NCBI GenBank assembly: GCA_033977485.1
Contig: CM066988.1
Location: 53,195,649 to 53,259,648 of the forward strand
Length of the DNA: 64,000 nt
Source: Hydrangea macrophylla
Lineage: Eukaryota; Streptophyta; Magnoliopsida; Cornales; Hydrangeaceae
Reading direction: 5' to 3'
The position numbers were made by a program, and so were the translations under genes. The notes under the pieces are model-generated. The model ran no database searches. It was not told where the DNA came from and worked only from the letters and a program-made list of their open reading frames with translations. Shown in pieces: positions 1-10,392 of this stretch (positions are counted from its first letter, which is position 1; each line of letters starts with the position of its first letter).

Positions 1-134
1 TTGGAATCACCCATGTCCTCAATCTCAAACTGAGAGGACAACCACTCTTAAGTGGTGACAATAAAACTCATCTCATTCCCAGCTAAAAGGACGTCATTAC
101 CATATAAAGAATTAGAACACTTTCCTTGGACCAT

Positions 135-702
135 TTAATGTACACACATTGTACCATTGCCTAGACGATTGTTAACTTGAGATAATAAATAGATCGTTTG
201 AGACAGCACACTTTTGCGCTCATTCCCTTTGGTCACAACACTAATGGGATGATCCATATTTATCTCGTCGCCTTGTTCTCCATTCAGAAAAGAACGGTTT
301 AAACATCTAACTAAAAAAGGTTCAAAAACTAAATATGCGACAATTGCTAGGATAAGGCAAATGGAGTCAGATCTCACCCTTTGGGAAAACATGTTTCCAT
401 GGTCTATACCCTCTCTGGGTACAAACTATCGCCACAAGGCGCGCCTAATACTTGTCAATTAAACTATCTACCTTGCGTTAGATTTTGAAAACATACTTGT
501 CTCCAATAGTCTTACGCACAGGCGGAATGTCAACTAACTCCAAGACTTTATTTGCGTCCATAGAGCTTATCTCATCTGGTATAGCAACTATCCACTCAGT
601 TTCAGCAAACGAAGAGAAATTCCTCAACAAAAGAAGTAGGCTCATCCTCATCCACTTGTGCACACATTTGCACACATATGAAAATGTCTTCCTCAGTTTC
701 AA
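135..702 (-). pseudogene. Ty1/copia reverse transcriptase remnant (N-terminal part)
   Basis: The minus strand encodes the start of the copia RT domain (RVT_2). Residues near 600-490 read 'DEISSMDANKVLELVDIPP' and then 'YVFKI', matching the W-x-x-AM-x-DEI-x-S-M / WELVDLP / WVFKIK start of the family. Residues near 360-150 resemble 'RLILAIVAH...TAFLNGELDEEIYMDQP', here with the aromatic and acidic residues partly replaced. The catalytic YVDD region would lie beyond the window start. Stops and frameshifts between 480 and 390 break the frame. With the integrase and gag pieces it forms one minus-strand copia element truncated by the edge of the window; no 3' LTR is visible here. Confidence 0.85.
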
Positions 703-1039
703 ACAGCGATAGGGAACTTTTTCCTCATCACCATACAGTGTACTACCTGAGAATCTTGAATGCCTAGTGGTGCACTCCCACTAGCGTCTAGCGGTGTACT
801 CCCACTCGGGTGGAGACTAGTACCATTTTACAGCGATTATTGGATGTGGATTCTCAATCTTCCCACCCTCGCTTAAAGATGGCATGTTGTCTTTAACATC
901 CTCCAACTCATAGAGGTCAAGATATCTCTAGGTAATACAAATCTGGGGAAGTCATTCTCATTATCATGTGGCACCATTTGTCATTCATATACCCGTTTGT
1001 TCATTATACATAACATAGGCTGTCGAGCTATTAAAATAC

Positions 1040-1700
1040 CTTATAAAGGTATACTTTCTAGCTCTTGAGCATAGTTTCTCGTACTTATACTAGGTATAAT
1101 GAACATGATCTTCTGAGCTCCACGGGCGCAAATGCTCCAAAATGAGCTTTTCGCCTTTCCATAGCTCATAAGGGGGTAGAGGGAATTGACTGAGAAGAGG
1201 CACTCTAGTATGTAGGCAACAATCAATAGTACATCCCCCAAAACAACTTTGGGAGGTTGACTTGCGTCATCATTGTCCTAGCCATATCTAGGAATGTCAT
1301 ATTCCTTCTTTCTGCAACACCATATTGTTGCGGAGTTTTCGGAATAGAAAGTTGTTTGCGTTTCCCCTTTTTCCTCACATAGTTCCCAGAACTGATTAGA
1401 TAAATACTCGCGATCCTCACATCGCGCAAAATCATCTATAAAAGTGAGAAAATAAGAGGCGCCATGACGTGCCTTTACAACCATAGGTCCACAGACATTT
1501 GAGTGAACTAGCTCTAATGCTTGAGTAGCTCTAATAGCCTCTCTAAAAGGCTTTCAATATGCTTTGCCAACTAAGCAAGACTCATACATAGGCAGGTCAA
1601 CCTCAGCGAGTGGGCCCAAAAGGGCTTCTCGAGCTAATCAAGTCATCCCATTACATCCTATGCGTTCAAGTCCAGCATGTCATGTCTCAGAATAAATGAA
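1040..1700 (-). pseudogene. Ty1/copia gag-pre-integrase and integrase remnant
   Basis: Minus-strand fragments follow the copia integrase in order. First comes the end of the gag-pre-integrase domain and a linker. Then comes the start of the catalytic core with 'ARHGASYFLTFIDDFAR' (1484 downward), where the Asp pair follows the usual F-I-D-D-x-S/A-R form. Next is 'TPQQYGVAERRN', carrying the catalytic Glu region (normally TPQQNGVAERKN), then 'MARTMMTQVNLPKLFWG', and finally the conserved end of the domain around 1241-1041. Integrase inserts the element DNA into the host genome. At least two frame changes separate these pieces (1484-1278, 1435-1223 and 1241-1041 are in different or overlapping frames), so the gene is dead. 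Confidence 0.85.
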
Positions 1701-1799
1701 TAACAGAGGAAACTAGAATTATATAAAAGAACTCTTAAGTAGTTATCCGTAGATAACCATGTCCTAGTAACACTACCACAAAAAAGTATCCATCTACCC

Positions 1800-2320
1800 T
1801 TACCATTGCGTTTAGGCCCACTGGCCTTGCACTTACTTCCACTTATGGAAGTAGTGGTCAAGAGTATAGCTATACGGTTCACCTTACCTTTTTGGGCGCT
1901 CCGTATTCAGCTCAACATGTCAGAAGATGTCAAAACCAAAACTTTAACATTTCTGTTGTGGATCATGATTTGTTTTCTATGGACCCGCGAATCAGGCAAA
2001 GAACTAATCATAGCCTGAAACTGCAGTTCGCCAGTAAAGATGTTCCGAGTATTTTGAAATCACGAATCATACCTGTCATCGACCTTAGATGTCCAGTCAT
2101 CGTGTACTTGGAACGTTTCCTTTACTTCCCCAAACTTCATAACTAGATGCTCAATCTAGTAGTGAATGTGCCATCGAAAACAAATTTGAGCTGATCTCAT
2201 AATATTTTGGCTATTGGGTAGTACATATACTTCTCAACGATCATGGTGCATGCTGCTTATTAGAAAGCGTGTGCTATGATCCTTCTTGAGCCACGTATTA
2301 TAGGCAACTAAGGTTATAAT
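1800..2320 (-). pseudogene. Ty1/copia gag remnant
   Basis: On the minus strand this stretch reads, across several frames, like the copia-type gag (UBN2 family) that packages element RNA. Recognisable pieces are a region resembling the 'KKDHSARF' part, a 'KFGEVKETFQVHD' helix, a segment ending 'QAMISSLPDS' (normally Q-x-x-x-SLPxSW) and a basic tail before the gag-pre-integrase domain. It is broken by stops and frameshifts, so no gag protein can be made. It lies directly upstream, in element orientation, of the integrase remnant at 1040-1700, as expected for a copia polyprotein. The amino-terminal part of gag is absent: similarity stops near 2320 where AT-rich DNA begins. Assignment rests on motif order rather than an intact domain. 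Confidence 0.6.
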
Positions 2321-3589
2321 GATATTGGGCCGGAGGCCCATTATTCGATTTAATGGGTTGGACTATAAAATAAGCATAAAGCCCATAAGTTGTTACTCAT
2401 TCTATCGGTGTGTTACTTTGCAGTGCCATATTACAAAAATTAGTCCCTTTTAAACTTGTTACTTTTATAAAGATCGACAAAGTGTGGTTTAGAAAATATT
2501 TGTTTTTGTGAATCCAAAAAAATTGAAGAATAATATTTGAGAACATGCGCAAAGGATTGACATTATTATTTGCACATTTCATAAGGTTTGTTTTAAAATC
2601 CAATTACAAATGAGTTTTCCCCTTTCTACAATTTAAGACCAAAAAACTCGCTATTGCTCATTAATCAAATCTTAATTTTGTAAATCAAGAAAAACCTTTT
2701 ATAATTGATTTTTCTAAACAAACATCAATTAGATGATACAAATACCTATCTAAGATCATCCACAAGATATAAAGTGTGCCATACAACAAAAATTGCGCAT
2801 GGACCCCTACGTGAGTCCGAATTGACAACTTAGAGCTCATATTAAGGTAATTCAAGTGTATGATGTATGAACAAAGAAAACCATCCATTTACAAGTAAGC
2901 TTTTCCAATACAAGAAATAAAACCCTCGTCCTCGCATTACATTTATAGCCCATAAAAAATAGGGATGTTTTGTTCATAAACATATACAAGAACAGTCTTA
3001 AACATACATCGTGAGGGCACAAGCTCTATAAATTGTCAATTATTGTCCATTCATTTAAGCCAGATTAAAGTGTATCAATCACACACATCAAGCACTCATG
3101 TGGTCTTATTATAAAATAAATGGACTCATCCGTCACTCCACTTAAGGAGGAGGAATTAGAGGTCATAGGGTCAACCAATCACAAACAACAGTAATTAAAC
3201 GTGACCAACAATGCAATGAGCCTCTAAAAATAATAAAATGTGCAATAAAATATTTATTGCACAGCCCAGATAGCTCCCATAAGCTAAGTAAAATCAATGA
3301 AAAAATTCTGAATTTTTCATTAATTTTAACCTAATTTTAGGTCTTAAAACATAATTTAAAACCAATTTATTAAGGGCCCTTTAAATTAACAATTAATTTA
3401 AAACCTTATGGAAAATTTAATTAATTGAAAAACAAAATTTTCATTATAAATAAAATTTTCCGGAATTTCACCAAGGCCCAAAAACATTTTGAATCAATTT
3501 AACATAATAAATTGATCTTAGTTAAATAAAATTAACTATGAGCAACAAAATTCCTAAAAATACAAAAAATTTCAAGAATTTGTTCTCCA
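2321..3589. other. AT-rich non-coding stretch
   Basis: No reading frame here resembles a known protein and no clean inverted repeat or TSD was seen. Copia gag similarity ends near 2320 and the first unit of the tandem array starts near 3590. The most likely reading is untranslated sequence of a non-autonomous LTR element whose LTR lies at 5161-5649, but no second LTR copy was found to prove it. Confidence 0.4.
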
Positions 3590-4500
3590 AAGATTTTCAG
3601 TGGACTAATATGGTGTTCTAAACACCCCATATTAATTTCAAAAATTAATAATCTATTTTGGCTATTTTAAGCAATTAAATAAATGCCCATAAGCATAAAT
3701 TTTATGCTCTAAAATACCAAAACAAAAATGAGATAATACATAATATTTTCTCAAGTCTCCAATCAGTGTACAAAACGCACTAGACATTAAATTCAAGAAT
3801 TAACAACTTTAATTTGTTATATTTTAAGCAATTAATATTGCATACTCAACACAACATATATGCTCTAAAATACGTCCCAAAGAGCGAGAAAATACACTAA
3901 AATAATTTTCTCAAGCTACCACTAGTGTTCTAAACACATTGTGTTAATTCCCTGAATTAATAATCATTAAAAATATTTTAAGCAATTTAATATGTGTACA
4001 AAAACACACAATTATATGCTCTAAAATATTAATATGATTGAGATAATTTACCAAAAATTACCTGTGGGTCCCACAAAATTTTACATGGTCTTAAAACAGT
4101 GTCCCTTATGTCCCATATTAACTACAAAAATTAATAATGTATTATGACCATTTTAAGCAATTAAATAAACGTCCATAAACATTAATTATATGCTCTAAAA
4201 TGCCATAAATACATGATAATTTACACACAAAAAATTATTTTAGTGTCCCTTACAGTGTACTAGACACTATATATTAATTTCAAAAATTAACATGTAATTT
4301 TGGATATTTTAAGCAATTAAAAACATATATAAAACACATATTTTATGCTCTAAAATACCAAAATTAATGAAACAATATACCATAAAATTATTTCTGGTCC
4401 CACATAGTGTCCTTAACATAGGAAAAATTAAAAATAAAATTTTCACATTTTTTCGGAATATTAAAGCAATTAAAACATATTTAAACTATTAAAAACTATA
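3590..4500. repeat. Degenerate tandem array, ~155-175 bp period
   Basis: A block containing TATTTTAAGCAATTAA, followed ~35-45 bp later by ATGCTCTAAAATA, recurs at about 3663, 3820, 3974, 4149, 4305 and 4459. The spacings are roughly 157, 154, 175, 156 and 154 bp. Units also share a flank like GTG-T-C-TA-ACAC followed by ATTAATTTC-AAAAATTAA. The units are strongly diverged between these anchors. The array lies between a copia remnant and an LTR with a primer site, so it may be untranslated sequence of an LTR element. Confidence 0.75.
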
Positions 4501-4559
4501 TATTTTAATTGTAGAAACAATTTTAATTATAAAATAATTAAATTTTTTTCTGGAATATT

Positions 4560-5147
4560 TTAATAAAAAATATATTAAGGACCGGGACCCCGAGGGGGAC
4601 CCACACTCGCCCGAATCATTGTCGCCGGACCACCGTAGGTCGGCGAGTAGGACCCACTCTCCCCGGCGCGAGTGGGCAAGGCCCTGCTGGGTCTTCTTCT
4701 TCACCTAAAAACGCAGCCCAGGGCTGCGCGAACCCCCAACTTTGTCGGCTTGTATCTCCTTCGTTATTGATCCAAAGTTTACAAATTTTATATGGTTGGA
4801 AAGATCTCACGGAGTACTTGAATTTTGAACCAAAAAACACACCTATTGCACGTCTCAATCGTCCATAAAAAGAGGGCAAAGTTGCTGAAATTTTTCAATT
4901 TTACATGCCCAGAAATTTAGGGTTTGCGATTTCTCCCTCACCGGTGATAATCAAGCCATGAGACTTTGTGGGGGGACTCTAGGGACCATTTGGGACACAT
5001 CCATGTTAAAAAATTAGACCCCTATTGGAGTTTGGTACTAGACCCACTTGAAAATAAAAAAATTCAAAGTTTTTTTTATAAAAGCTTGAAAATACAACAA
5101 TGGCAGATTCGGTTTGGACAGATTTACGGGCGAATCAACACCTACAG
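4560..5147. other. GC-rich patch and putative LTR-element leader
   Basis: A sharp rise in GC content at ~4575-4735 interrupts AT-rich DNA. It holds a near-perfect palindrome, CGCAGCCCAGGGCTGCG, at about 4711-4727. No coding match was seen. The segment sits immediately inside the primer-binding site at 5148-5159, so in minus-strand orientation it would be the 5' untranslated leader of the element whose LTR is at 5161-5649. Confidence 0.4.
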
Positions 5148-5159
5148 GCTCTGATACCA
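5148..5159 (-). promoter_or_regulatory. Primer-binding site (initiator tRNA-Met)
   Basis: The minus strand reads TGGTATCAGAGC, the 12-base complement of the 3' end of plant initiator tRNA-Met used to prime reverse transcription of many LTR elements. It starts two positions inside the LTR that begins at 5161, the expected spacing. It shows that the LTR at 5161-5649 is a 5' LTR of a minus-strand element. Confidence 0.85.
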
Positions 5160-5160
5160 A

Positions 5161-5412
5161 TGTAAATAAATATGCACGCAAGCATACGAGTCGGGTATAG
5201 GTTCGTTACCTAGCGGAATAGCCCGACGGATCGCCGAACGGTGTTGTTACGAGCCCGGCGTCTTCACCCACGAACTGCTGCTCCATGTTGCCTCCGTGTA
5301 CTCTCTTATGCATCGCCTAGGTCGTAGAGGACGCTTCTTGAGCCATCCCCATGACAGTCACGCGCTAGATCCTAAGCCCTTGTGGTGATAGGCTAGAGAG
5401 AGAAACCGTGGG

Positions 5413-5449
<37 letters not shown>

Positions 5450-5649
5450 CGTGAGATAGAGAGAGAGGCTGAGATTTTATGTCTCCTTAGGTTTTCAATG
5501 TGTAATACACACACATATATATAAGCACAACGAAAACCTAACAGGCTTGGGACTCCAAAGCCCGTAACTTGGTGACCAAGCTAGGTCTTATTGGACCCAG
5601 TCCAATAACATGTGGGTGCCCGTATGGCCCGACCACAATATGTGTTACA
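5161..5649 (-). mobile_element. 5' LTR (489 bp) of a minus-strand LTR retroelement
   Basis: The segment begins TGTAAATAAA and ends TGTGTTACA on the plus strand, giving inverted ends TGTAA...TTACA. A tRNA-Met primer site lies just outside the lower end. It contains a (GA)n tract at about 5419-5446. The upper end cuts into a repeat whose intact copy is seen near 27065, which supports 5649/5650 as an insertion boundary. It could be the 5' LTR of the copia remnant at 1-2320 or of a separate non-autonomous element; the ~3 kb non-coding interval favours the latter or a further insertion. Confidence 0.7.
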
Positions 5650-5650
5650 T

Positions 5651-5800
5651 AGCAGTTGTACCACATGCTATAGTATATGATATAATTGACAAATTATTTT
5701 GGAATTAAATTTAAAATTTATATTTGGGAAGCATAACATTATTGTTTTTTTCAAAAATGCTACACCCATATCTAAATCTATACCCAATTCCACACTGAAC
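5651..5800. repeat. Old dispersed repeat, copy 1
   Basis: This segment is homologous to 27065-27193: both carry TTGTACCACA-GCTATA, GGAATTAAATTTAAAATTTA, GCATAACATTATT and CAAAAATGCTACA followed by ATCTAAATCTATACC. Copy 1 continues into CAATTCCACAC without a break, while copy 2 is split by an LTR insertion at exactly that point, so copy 1 serves as an empty-site reference. Family unknown. Confidence 0.75.
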
Positions 5801-5881
5801 ATATCTTGGTCCTTGATTTTGTTGTGTCACGTGTAGGATCCATGTAAAACTCACATGGGAACCACTTGAACCAAGGACTAA

Positions 5882-6126
5882 GGCCACGTTTGGATGGCGG
5901 AGGAGGGATTGGACAATTAGTCCTATTTAATTGATAGTCACGAGACTAATAAAACTACCTCCTCCATGATATAACTTAGTTCCCTATATGGGGGGACTAT
6001 TTTTTTAAAATGGACAATTAGTCTCAAGCAAAGTGGTCTTGTCAAATAATGGACTATTCAATTAAATGAGACTATTAATCCAATCCCCCACCATCCCCTC
6101 CTTAATCCTGCGAATCAAACGAGGCC
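5882..6126. mobile_element. Tourist-like (PIF/Harbinger) MITE
   Basis: A 245-bp element with imperfect terminal inverted repeats: left GGCCACGTTTGGAT, right end reading GGCCTCGTTTGATTC on the opposite strand. It is flanked by 3-bp duplications TAA (5879-5881 and 6127-6129). GGCC-starting ends and a TAA/TTA duplication are typical of PIF/Harbinger MITEs. There is no coding capacity; it would be moved by a transposase encoded elsewhere. Confidence 0.8.
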
Positions 6127-6173
6127 TAAGATTATTGAATGTAGCATTCATTACTCTTTTCTTTTATTTAAAA

Positions 6174-6875
6174 GGGTAAATATCACCTAGACCCCCTGAG
6201 GTTTGCCCCGATCACAAACGCCACCCCTCACGTTTCAGTAATATCACCTACACCCCCTGAGGTTTGAAGTGCGTATCACCTAGACCCCCTCCGTCAATTT
6301 ACCGTTAAAAAAGTGATGGACTAACATAAATAAATACAAAACATACCCCTAAAAGTTTGGTCCTTGTGTCATTTTAGTCCCTGTAATTTCAATTGGGTCA
6401 ATTTGGTCCCGACGGTTTAAATTGGGTCAATTTGATTCAAATGCCCCATTATATGAGAAAAAAATTGACAAAATTTATCCACTGTTATGCACAATTACGC
6501 TAATAAGCAGGTTGGGAGATTGGTGGTGTTCCATTTTTGCCCTTAAAAAGTGCGATAATGCATAGTATGTGAGTAAATTCTGTCAATTTTTCTCACAGAA
6601 TTGAACATTTAGATCAAATTGATTCAATTTATAACTTCAGGGCCCAAATTGACTCAATTGAAACTACGGGGAATAAAATGACACAAGGACCAAACTTTTA
6701 GAGGTATGGTTTGTATTTATTTATGTTAGTTCATCACTTTTTTAATGATAAATTGACGGAGGGGGTCTAGGTGATACGCGCTTCAAACCTCAGGGGGTGT
6801 AGGTGATATTACTGAAACGTGAGGGGTGGCGTCTGTGATCGGGGCAAACCTCAGGGATCTAGGTGATATTTTCCC
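6174..6875. mobile_element. MULE-type foldback MITE with ~300-bp arms
   Basis: A 702-bp element made of two long inverted arms (about 6174-6485 and 6568-6875) around a short unique centre. Ends are GGGTAAATATCACCTAGA and, at the right, TCTAGGTGATATTTTCCC. It is flanked by a perfect 9-bp duplication TATTTAAAA (6165-6173 and 6876-6884), the length typical of Mutator-like elements. Nothing inside resembles a gene. A transcript through it would form a long hairpin. Confidence 0.9.
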
Positions 6876-6988
6876 TATTTAAAATTATACACAATTAAGA
6901 AGAGACACCTTCGAGCGATACTAGCATAGCCAAGAGAATTTCTTTTACCCAAGCAAAAATAGTTTTTGCTAGAAAGAAGCTTCTTGCG

Positions 6989-7240
6989 TCAAAATGTCCT
7001 TCGCCTAGGATTTAGAAGGACCAGCCTTGGATGGCTGTTCGGAATCCTAGTTGGATTGGAAACCCTTGTTGGGTTGCTGTAGTTGGCCTTTCCCTTTGTT
7101 GGGACACCTTTGAGGAAATTGAAATCCTCATTTGTTAGGATGTTGCATCCTATTTTTCCTTCTTGAATGCAATTTAAATCAGTACCACTATCCACTAGTG
7201 CTATTGCATCCATAATGGTATGTTCATTTTGGATAACCAA
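6989..7240 (-). pseudogene. Endogenous caulimovirid protease remnant
   Basis: The minus strand carries a retroviral-type aspartic protease start: the motif D-S-G-T at residues 17-19 of this fragment sits in a context (hydrophobic-x-VDSG-x-DLNCIQEG) typical of caulimovirid polyproteins. The protease would cleave coat protein and polymerase from the polyprotein. The frame decays after ~30 residues, and no RT or RNase H follows: the viral similarity ends near 6985, about 100 bp from the MITE. It belongs with the coat and movement-protein remnants on the same strand, in the order movement-coat-protease seen in petu-/florendovirus-like caulimovirids. Confidence 0.75.
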
Positions 7241-7277
7241 AGTAATTTTTATATACCATTTTTGATCTGTAATCTTA

Positions 7278-7487
7278 TTAAGAAGATGTAAAATTGGTCT
7301 TCTGGATCAACTTCTCCTTCTTCATCGTTATCCTATAAACTTCTTGCTTACTCATAGAGGATTGTTGTAGTAAAGCAATGATCTGCTCTCCCATCATTTG
7401 AAGGGATACTTGAAGATCTCTAACCTCTGTTTTTACAATGTTAACTTCATGTTTTAAATCTTGAATAGTAATAAGCTTTTCTACCAT
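7278..7487 (-). pseudogene. Endogenous caulimovirid coiled-coil segment
   Basis: A 69-residue minus-strand fragment with heptad-like leucine, isoleucine and valine spacing ('IQDLKHEVNIVKTEVRDLQVSLQ'). A short coiled coil between zinc knuckle and protease occurs in related caulimovirid polyproteins. There is no catalytic motif. It lies between the zinc-knuckle fragment and the protease fragment with stops on both sides. Confidence 0.55.
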
Positions 7488-7720
7488 ATCTATTCTATTA
7501 AATATTTCCTGAATACTATATTGTGGAACATTAAATCTTTTTGTCCCAGAACTTTCAGGATTAGCCTTTGGTTGACTATGATTAACACATGATTGTATTG
7601 CTCTGATCCTTAATTCTGGATTTGTAATTTATCAATTAAAGTTAACATATCATTTTGTTCTGCTGTGAAAACATTTGAAGAAAGACTATACATTGTGGTA
7701 ATGGCTTTCCAATAATCCAC

Positions 7721-8194
7721 TTATTGTGAACATTGTTTGGAGCATGAAGAAGAACCAGTATGGTCTTCCTTATGCTGAGATGAGTTACTATGATAATCCA
7801 GATTATCACTTTCATAGTGTTCTCCATCTGAATTTTCAGGAGAAGTATTCAGCATAATTTTGCATAGTTGAAGTCTAAGACCTTCATGTATGTTTAATTC
7901 TACTAGTTTTTTCTTAGTAGTACATTTATTAGCTAAATGTCCTACCTTACCACATTTCCAACACACACGTGTTTCACAAGTAATAGAGCTCTTTTCAAAC
8001 CCCTTTTTTGTATATTTCTTTTTTGGAGGTGTTTTAGAATAATTTTTCTTATTTCTATCCTTAGATGAATAATCTTTTCCCTTTCTTCTAGAATATCTTT
8101 TCTTAGAAGATGAGTAAGTTTTTGGCATGTCATAACCAAATTGTTCACAGAATTCTCCCATCTCTTGTCTGCCAGTGAGATTCTGTTTTTTCAT
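7721..8194 (-). pseudogene. Endogenous caulimovirid coat protein C-terminus with CCHC zinc knuckle
   Basis: A 157-residue minus-strand fragment with a strongly basic region (residues ~25-70, rich in Lys, Arg, Ser, Tyr) followed by a complete zinc knuckle C-x2-C-x4-H-x4-C (CWKCGKVGHLANKC, residues 78-91, about 7963-7922). An acidic Ser/Asp/Glu tail follows. This is the nucleic-acid-binding end of a caulimovirid coat protein. It overlaps out of frame with neighbouring fragments, showing frameshift decay. The zinc knuckle itself is intact. Confidence 0.85.
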
Positions 8195-8200
8195 TTGGTA

Positions 8201-9041
8201 TTATAATTTCATATCATTACAAATATCTAATCCAACTTGCGTACATACACTTATGATTTGTCCATAAGCTAATGCAACATATGGAATATTATTTCCATCA
8301 TGTTGGTCTGTTAATTTTTGTCTTACTTTTTCTACAAATATTTGTGGAAGTCCGTCAATAAAATGGGCTTTCCAGTGTTCAAAATTTGCATATGTTCTTT
8401 GCATGACTTTACAAATATAAACATCTTTATACCAACGAAAATGAGTAAAGAGGGACAGCAAAAATTTTGTAAAAGTTCACGCGACCTTTCAGATCGTTGG
8501 GGTGCAGATCCAATAAAATGTTGAATGATAGTCTGCACTAAAGTAAGGACAGAATTTGGTATAGGAATGTCCATTCCTGATTCAGATTTTACAGTTATAG
8601 CACTCATAATTTCTGCTCTTTGGGCAACAACTAGGACATTATCCAACCATCCCTTGATGCTGCCTGTAAATCCATTAGTCATTAGTTTGGCCACATCTGA
8701 ATCAGTGTTTCCAGAGTTGAGACAAATGGATGCATACATTAACATTTTATGAATGACCTCATAAATATGATAATCAGATAGGCCATCAATATTCCACTCA
8801 TAGACAGATCTTCCATTGTAAGAATTTTGATTTTGGAAGAAATATTCTTCGAATAGTAAATCTTGTGGAGTTGGTCTCTTGTAGTATGTTTTAAGACTAG
8901 TAGGTTCATATTCTAATTTATGAATTTGAGCTGAATATTTAAAATTATTTTCAGTTCTCTGTATATAAGAAAACAAATCTTGGAGATTGTCTTTATCATC
9001 TTCCTCTGAAGAATATGTTTCAGAAGAGGCTTTGGATAAGA
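8201..9041 (-). pseudogene. Endogenous caulimovirid coat protein core (capsid domain)
   Basis: The largest viral fragment (frames 8976-8332 and 8461-8201) reads as the capsid domain. A Ser/Glu/Asp stretch is followed by 'ADISEI'-like helices, and then 'MLMYASICLNSGNTDSDVAKLMTNGFTGSIKGWLDN', a hallmark of florendo-/petuvirus-like coat proteins. A frameshift near 8460-8400 separates the last part. The upstream coding sequence stops at 9046 because a gypsy element inserted there; the reading resumes at 23525. Capsid proteins of this family assemble around the viral DNA; this copy is inactive. Confidence 0.8.
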
Positions 9042-9046
9042 CATTG
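9042..9046. repeat. TSD of the Tat element, left copy (CATTG)
   Basis: CATTG at 9042-9046 is repeated at 23520-23524, immediately outside the two ends of the 14.5-kb gypsy element. A perfect 5-bp duplication shows a single integration event. Confidence 0.95.
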
Positions 9047-10245
9047 TGTTTGTTTGTAGTTTTACGCGGGTGTGCCAGAGCTAAACGGGTTCGGTGTATA
9101 TGCAGACTAATTTCCTATACGCTTGAATGAGTGATACTCAAGACTTTATATCTGACTTCTAAACAGAATGATTGTGTGTGATGAGTAGGAAAGTACCCTC
9201 ATAAAAAATCCTTTGACAGTACTGAAGCGCACAAGCCAAATAGTGTAAGAGTTCACTAGGTAAACAATCACAAACGATTAGTAAAATATAGATATTTTAT
9301 TAAATGTTTGGAGAATAAAAATATACAGCCAAAGAACAAGATCAGAACAAGCTCTAATTTGTCCAAAGAATGAAAAATAGTTGAGAAAATAACAAAAAAG
9401 GACAGACCTATTTGCTATGGATGCTGTGAACGCTAAGAAACAAAGGCTTGAATACTTTGAATGCTGTGAAAGAATGCAATGAATGTTGTTTTTCGAGATG
9501 ACGCGGAGTCAGTAGCTTCTTCAACTGGTCTGCTTATTTGTAGCAGCCTATAATAATCCAAATAAGGCAAGGATTCCTTAACTTGCGCTCTAAGCAGATG
9601 ATTGAATGTAGAATCCTTCCTAATCCCAAAATCATGCCTTATCCCAATCCTGATTGAATCAATCCCAATATTTTAGGGATTAGTCTTCCATATCTGTCTG
9701 GACGTGATCAGATTCCTTTCCCAAATGGACTATACTTCGTCAAATTCAGGGTGATGTCATATGACAGCTAAGAGTGGAACCGCCTTCCCCGTTTGGCTCA
9801 TCGGGCTCACATGATCACATCTTTAGCCAATTTGGGCTCGCAGCTTCCAACTGTCACACTTTCAGACTCCCATGCCCGATGATCTTTCAAATGCTTATGA
9901 CCAATCGGGCTCATACAACCGGTCTTCTTTGTTTATTCATAGTATGGTGTCCGATGAGCATCATCCATGCTTAGCCTCCCAATCGGGCTCACACACTCAT
10001 ATTGCTTCCTTCATTTCAATGTCAGCGCTCGATTTGCTAGCACATAACCTACTCCACCTATCGGGCTCTACCAAACTGGGGTAACAGCTTTATCTGAACA
10101 ACATAACGCTCTCTCCCTGAGCCCGATGAGCCTTTGTAACCTCTGGGTCGACTACTCCTGGACGCACCTTGGGCCAATCATCCCCACGCCCATTTCAACA
10201 TTCCAATCAGGCTCAAAAACCCTTGGCGGTTTTTGGGTGCAAACA
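9047..10245 (-). repeat. 3' LTR of the Tat element
   Basis: 1,199 bp, beginning TGTTTG and ending CAAACA, a 6-bp inverted terminal repeat. It matches 22330-23519 along its length. In element orientation it is the downstream LTR and would supply the poly(A) site. Confidence 0.92.
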
Positions 10246-10260
10246 ATTGCCCCTCAAAAG
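10246..10260 (-). promoter_or_regulatory. Polypurine tract next to the 3' LTR
   Basis: On the minus strand the bases just before the 3' LTR read TTTTGAGGGGCAAT, a purine-rich stretch in the position where plus-strand DNA synthesis is primed. Short and imperfect. Confidence 0.5.
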
Positions 10261-10312
10261 GTCATATCAAACGTCCCACCTTGATTGATGTGACATTTTG
10301 AATTTGAAATTG

Positions 10313-10392
10313 CCACGTGTCCACTATGCAGAGACTGTCAGATCTTTGGGAATCCCACCAGTCACTCCACATTAAATGCCAAGCGTATAAAA
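10313..10392 (+). promoter_or_regulatory. Candidate promoter of the antisense PMD gene (G-box and TATA box)
   Basis: A G-box core CACGTG at 10314-10319 lies about 70 bp upstream of TATAAAA at 10386-10392, which lies about 140 bp before the ATG at 10529. The intervening leader is CT-rich (CTCTCTCTCTCTAG), like many plant 5' UTRs. The elements sit outside the LTR, so the antisense gene appears to have its own internal promoter. Spacing is plausible; activity is inference. Confidence 0.55.

Noticed and set aside
4489..4879. Two overlapping minus-strand ORFs in the GC-rich patch
   Set aside because: Arg/Gly/Pro-rich low-complexity products of local GC content, no domain, and they overlap in different frames.
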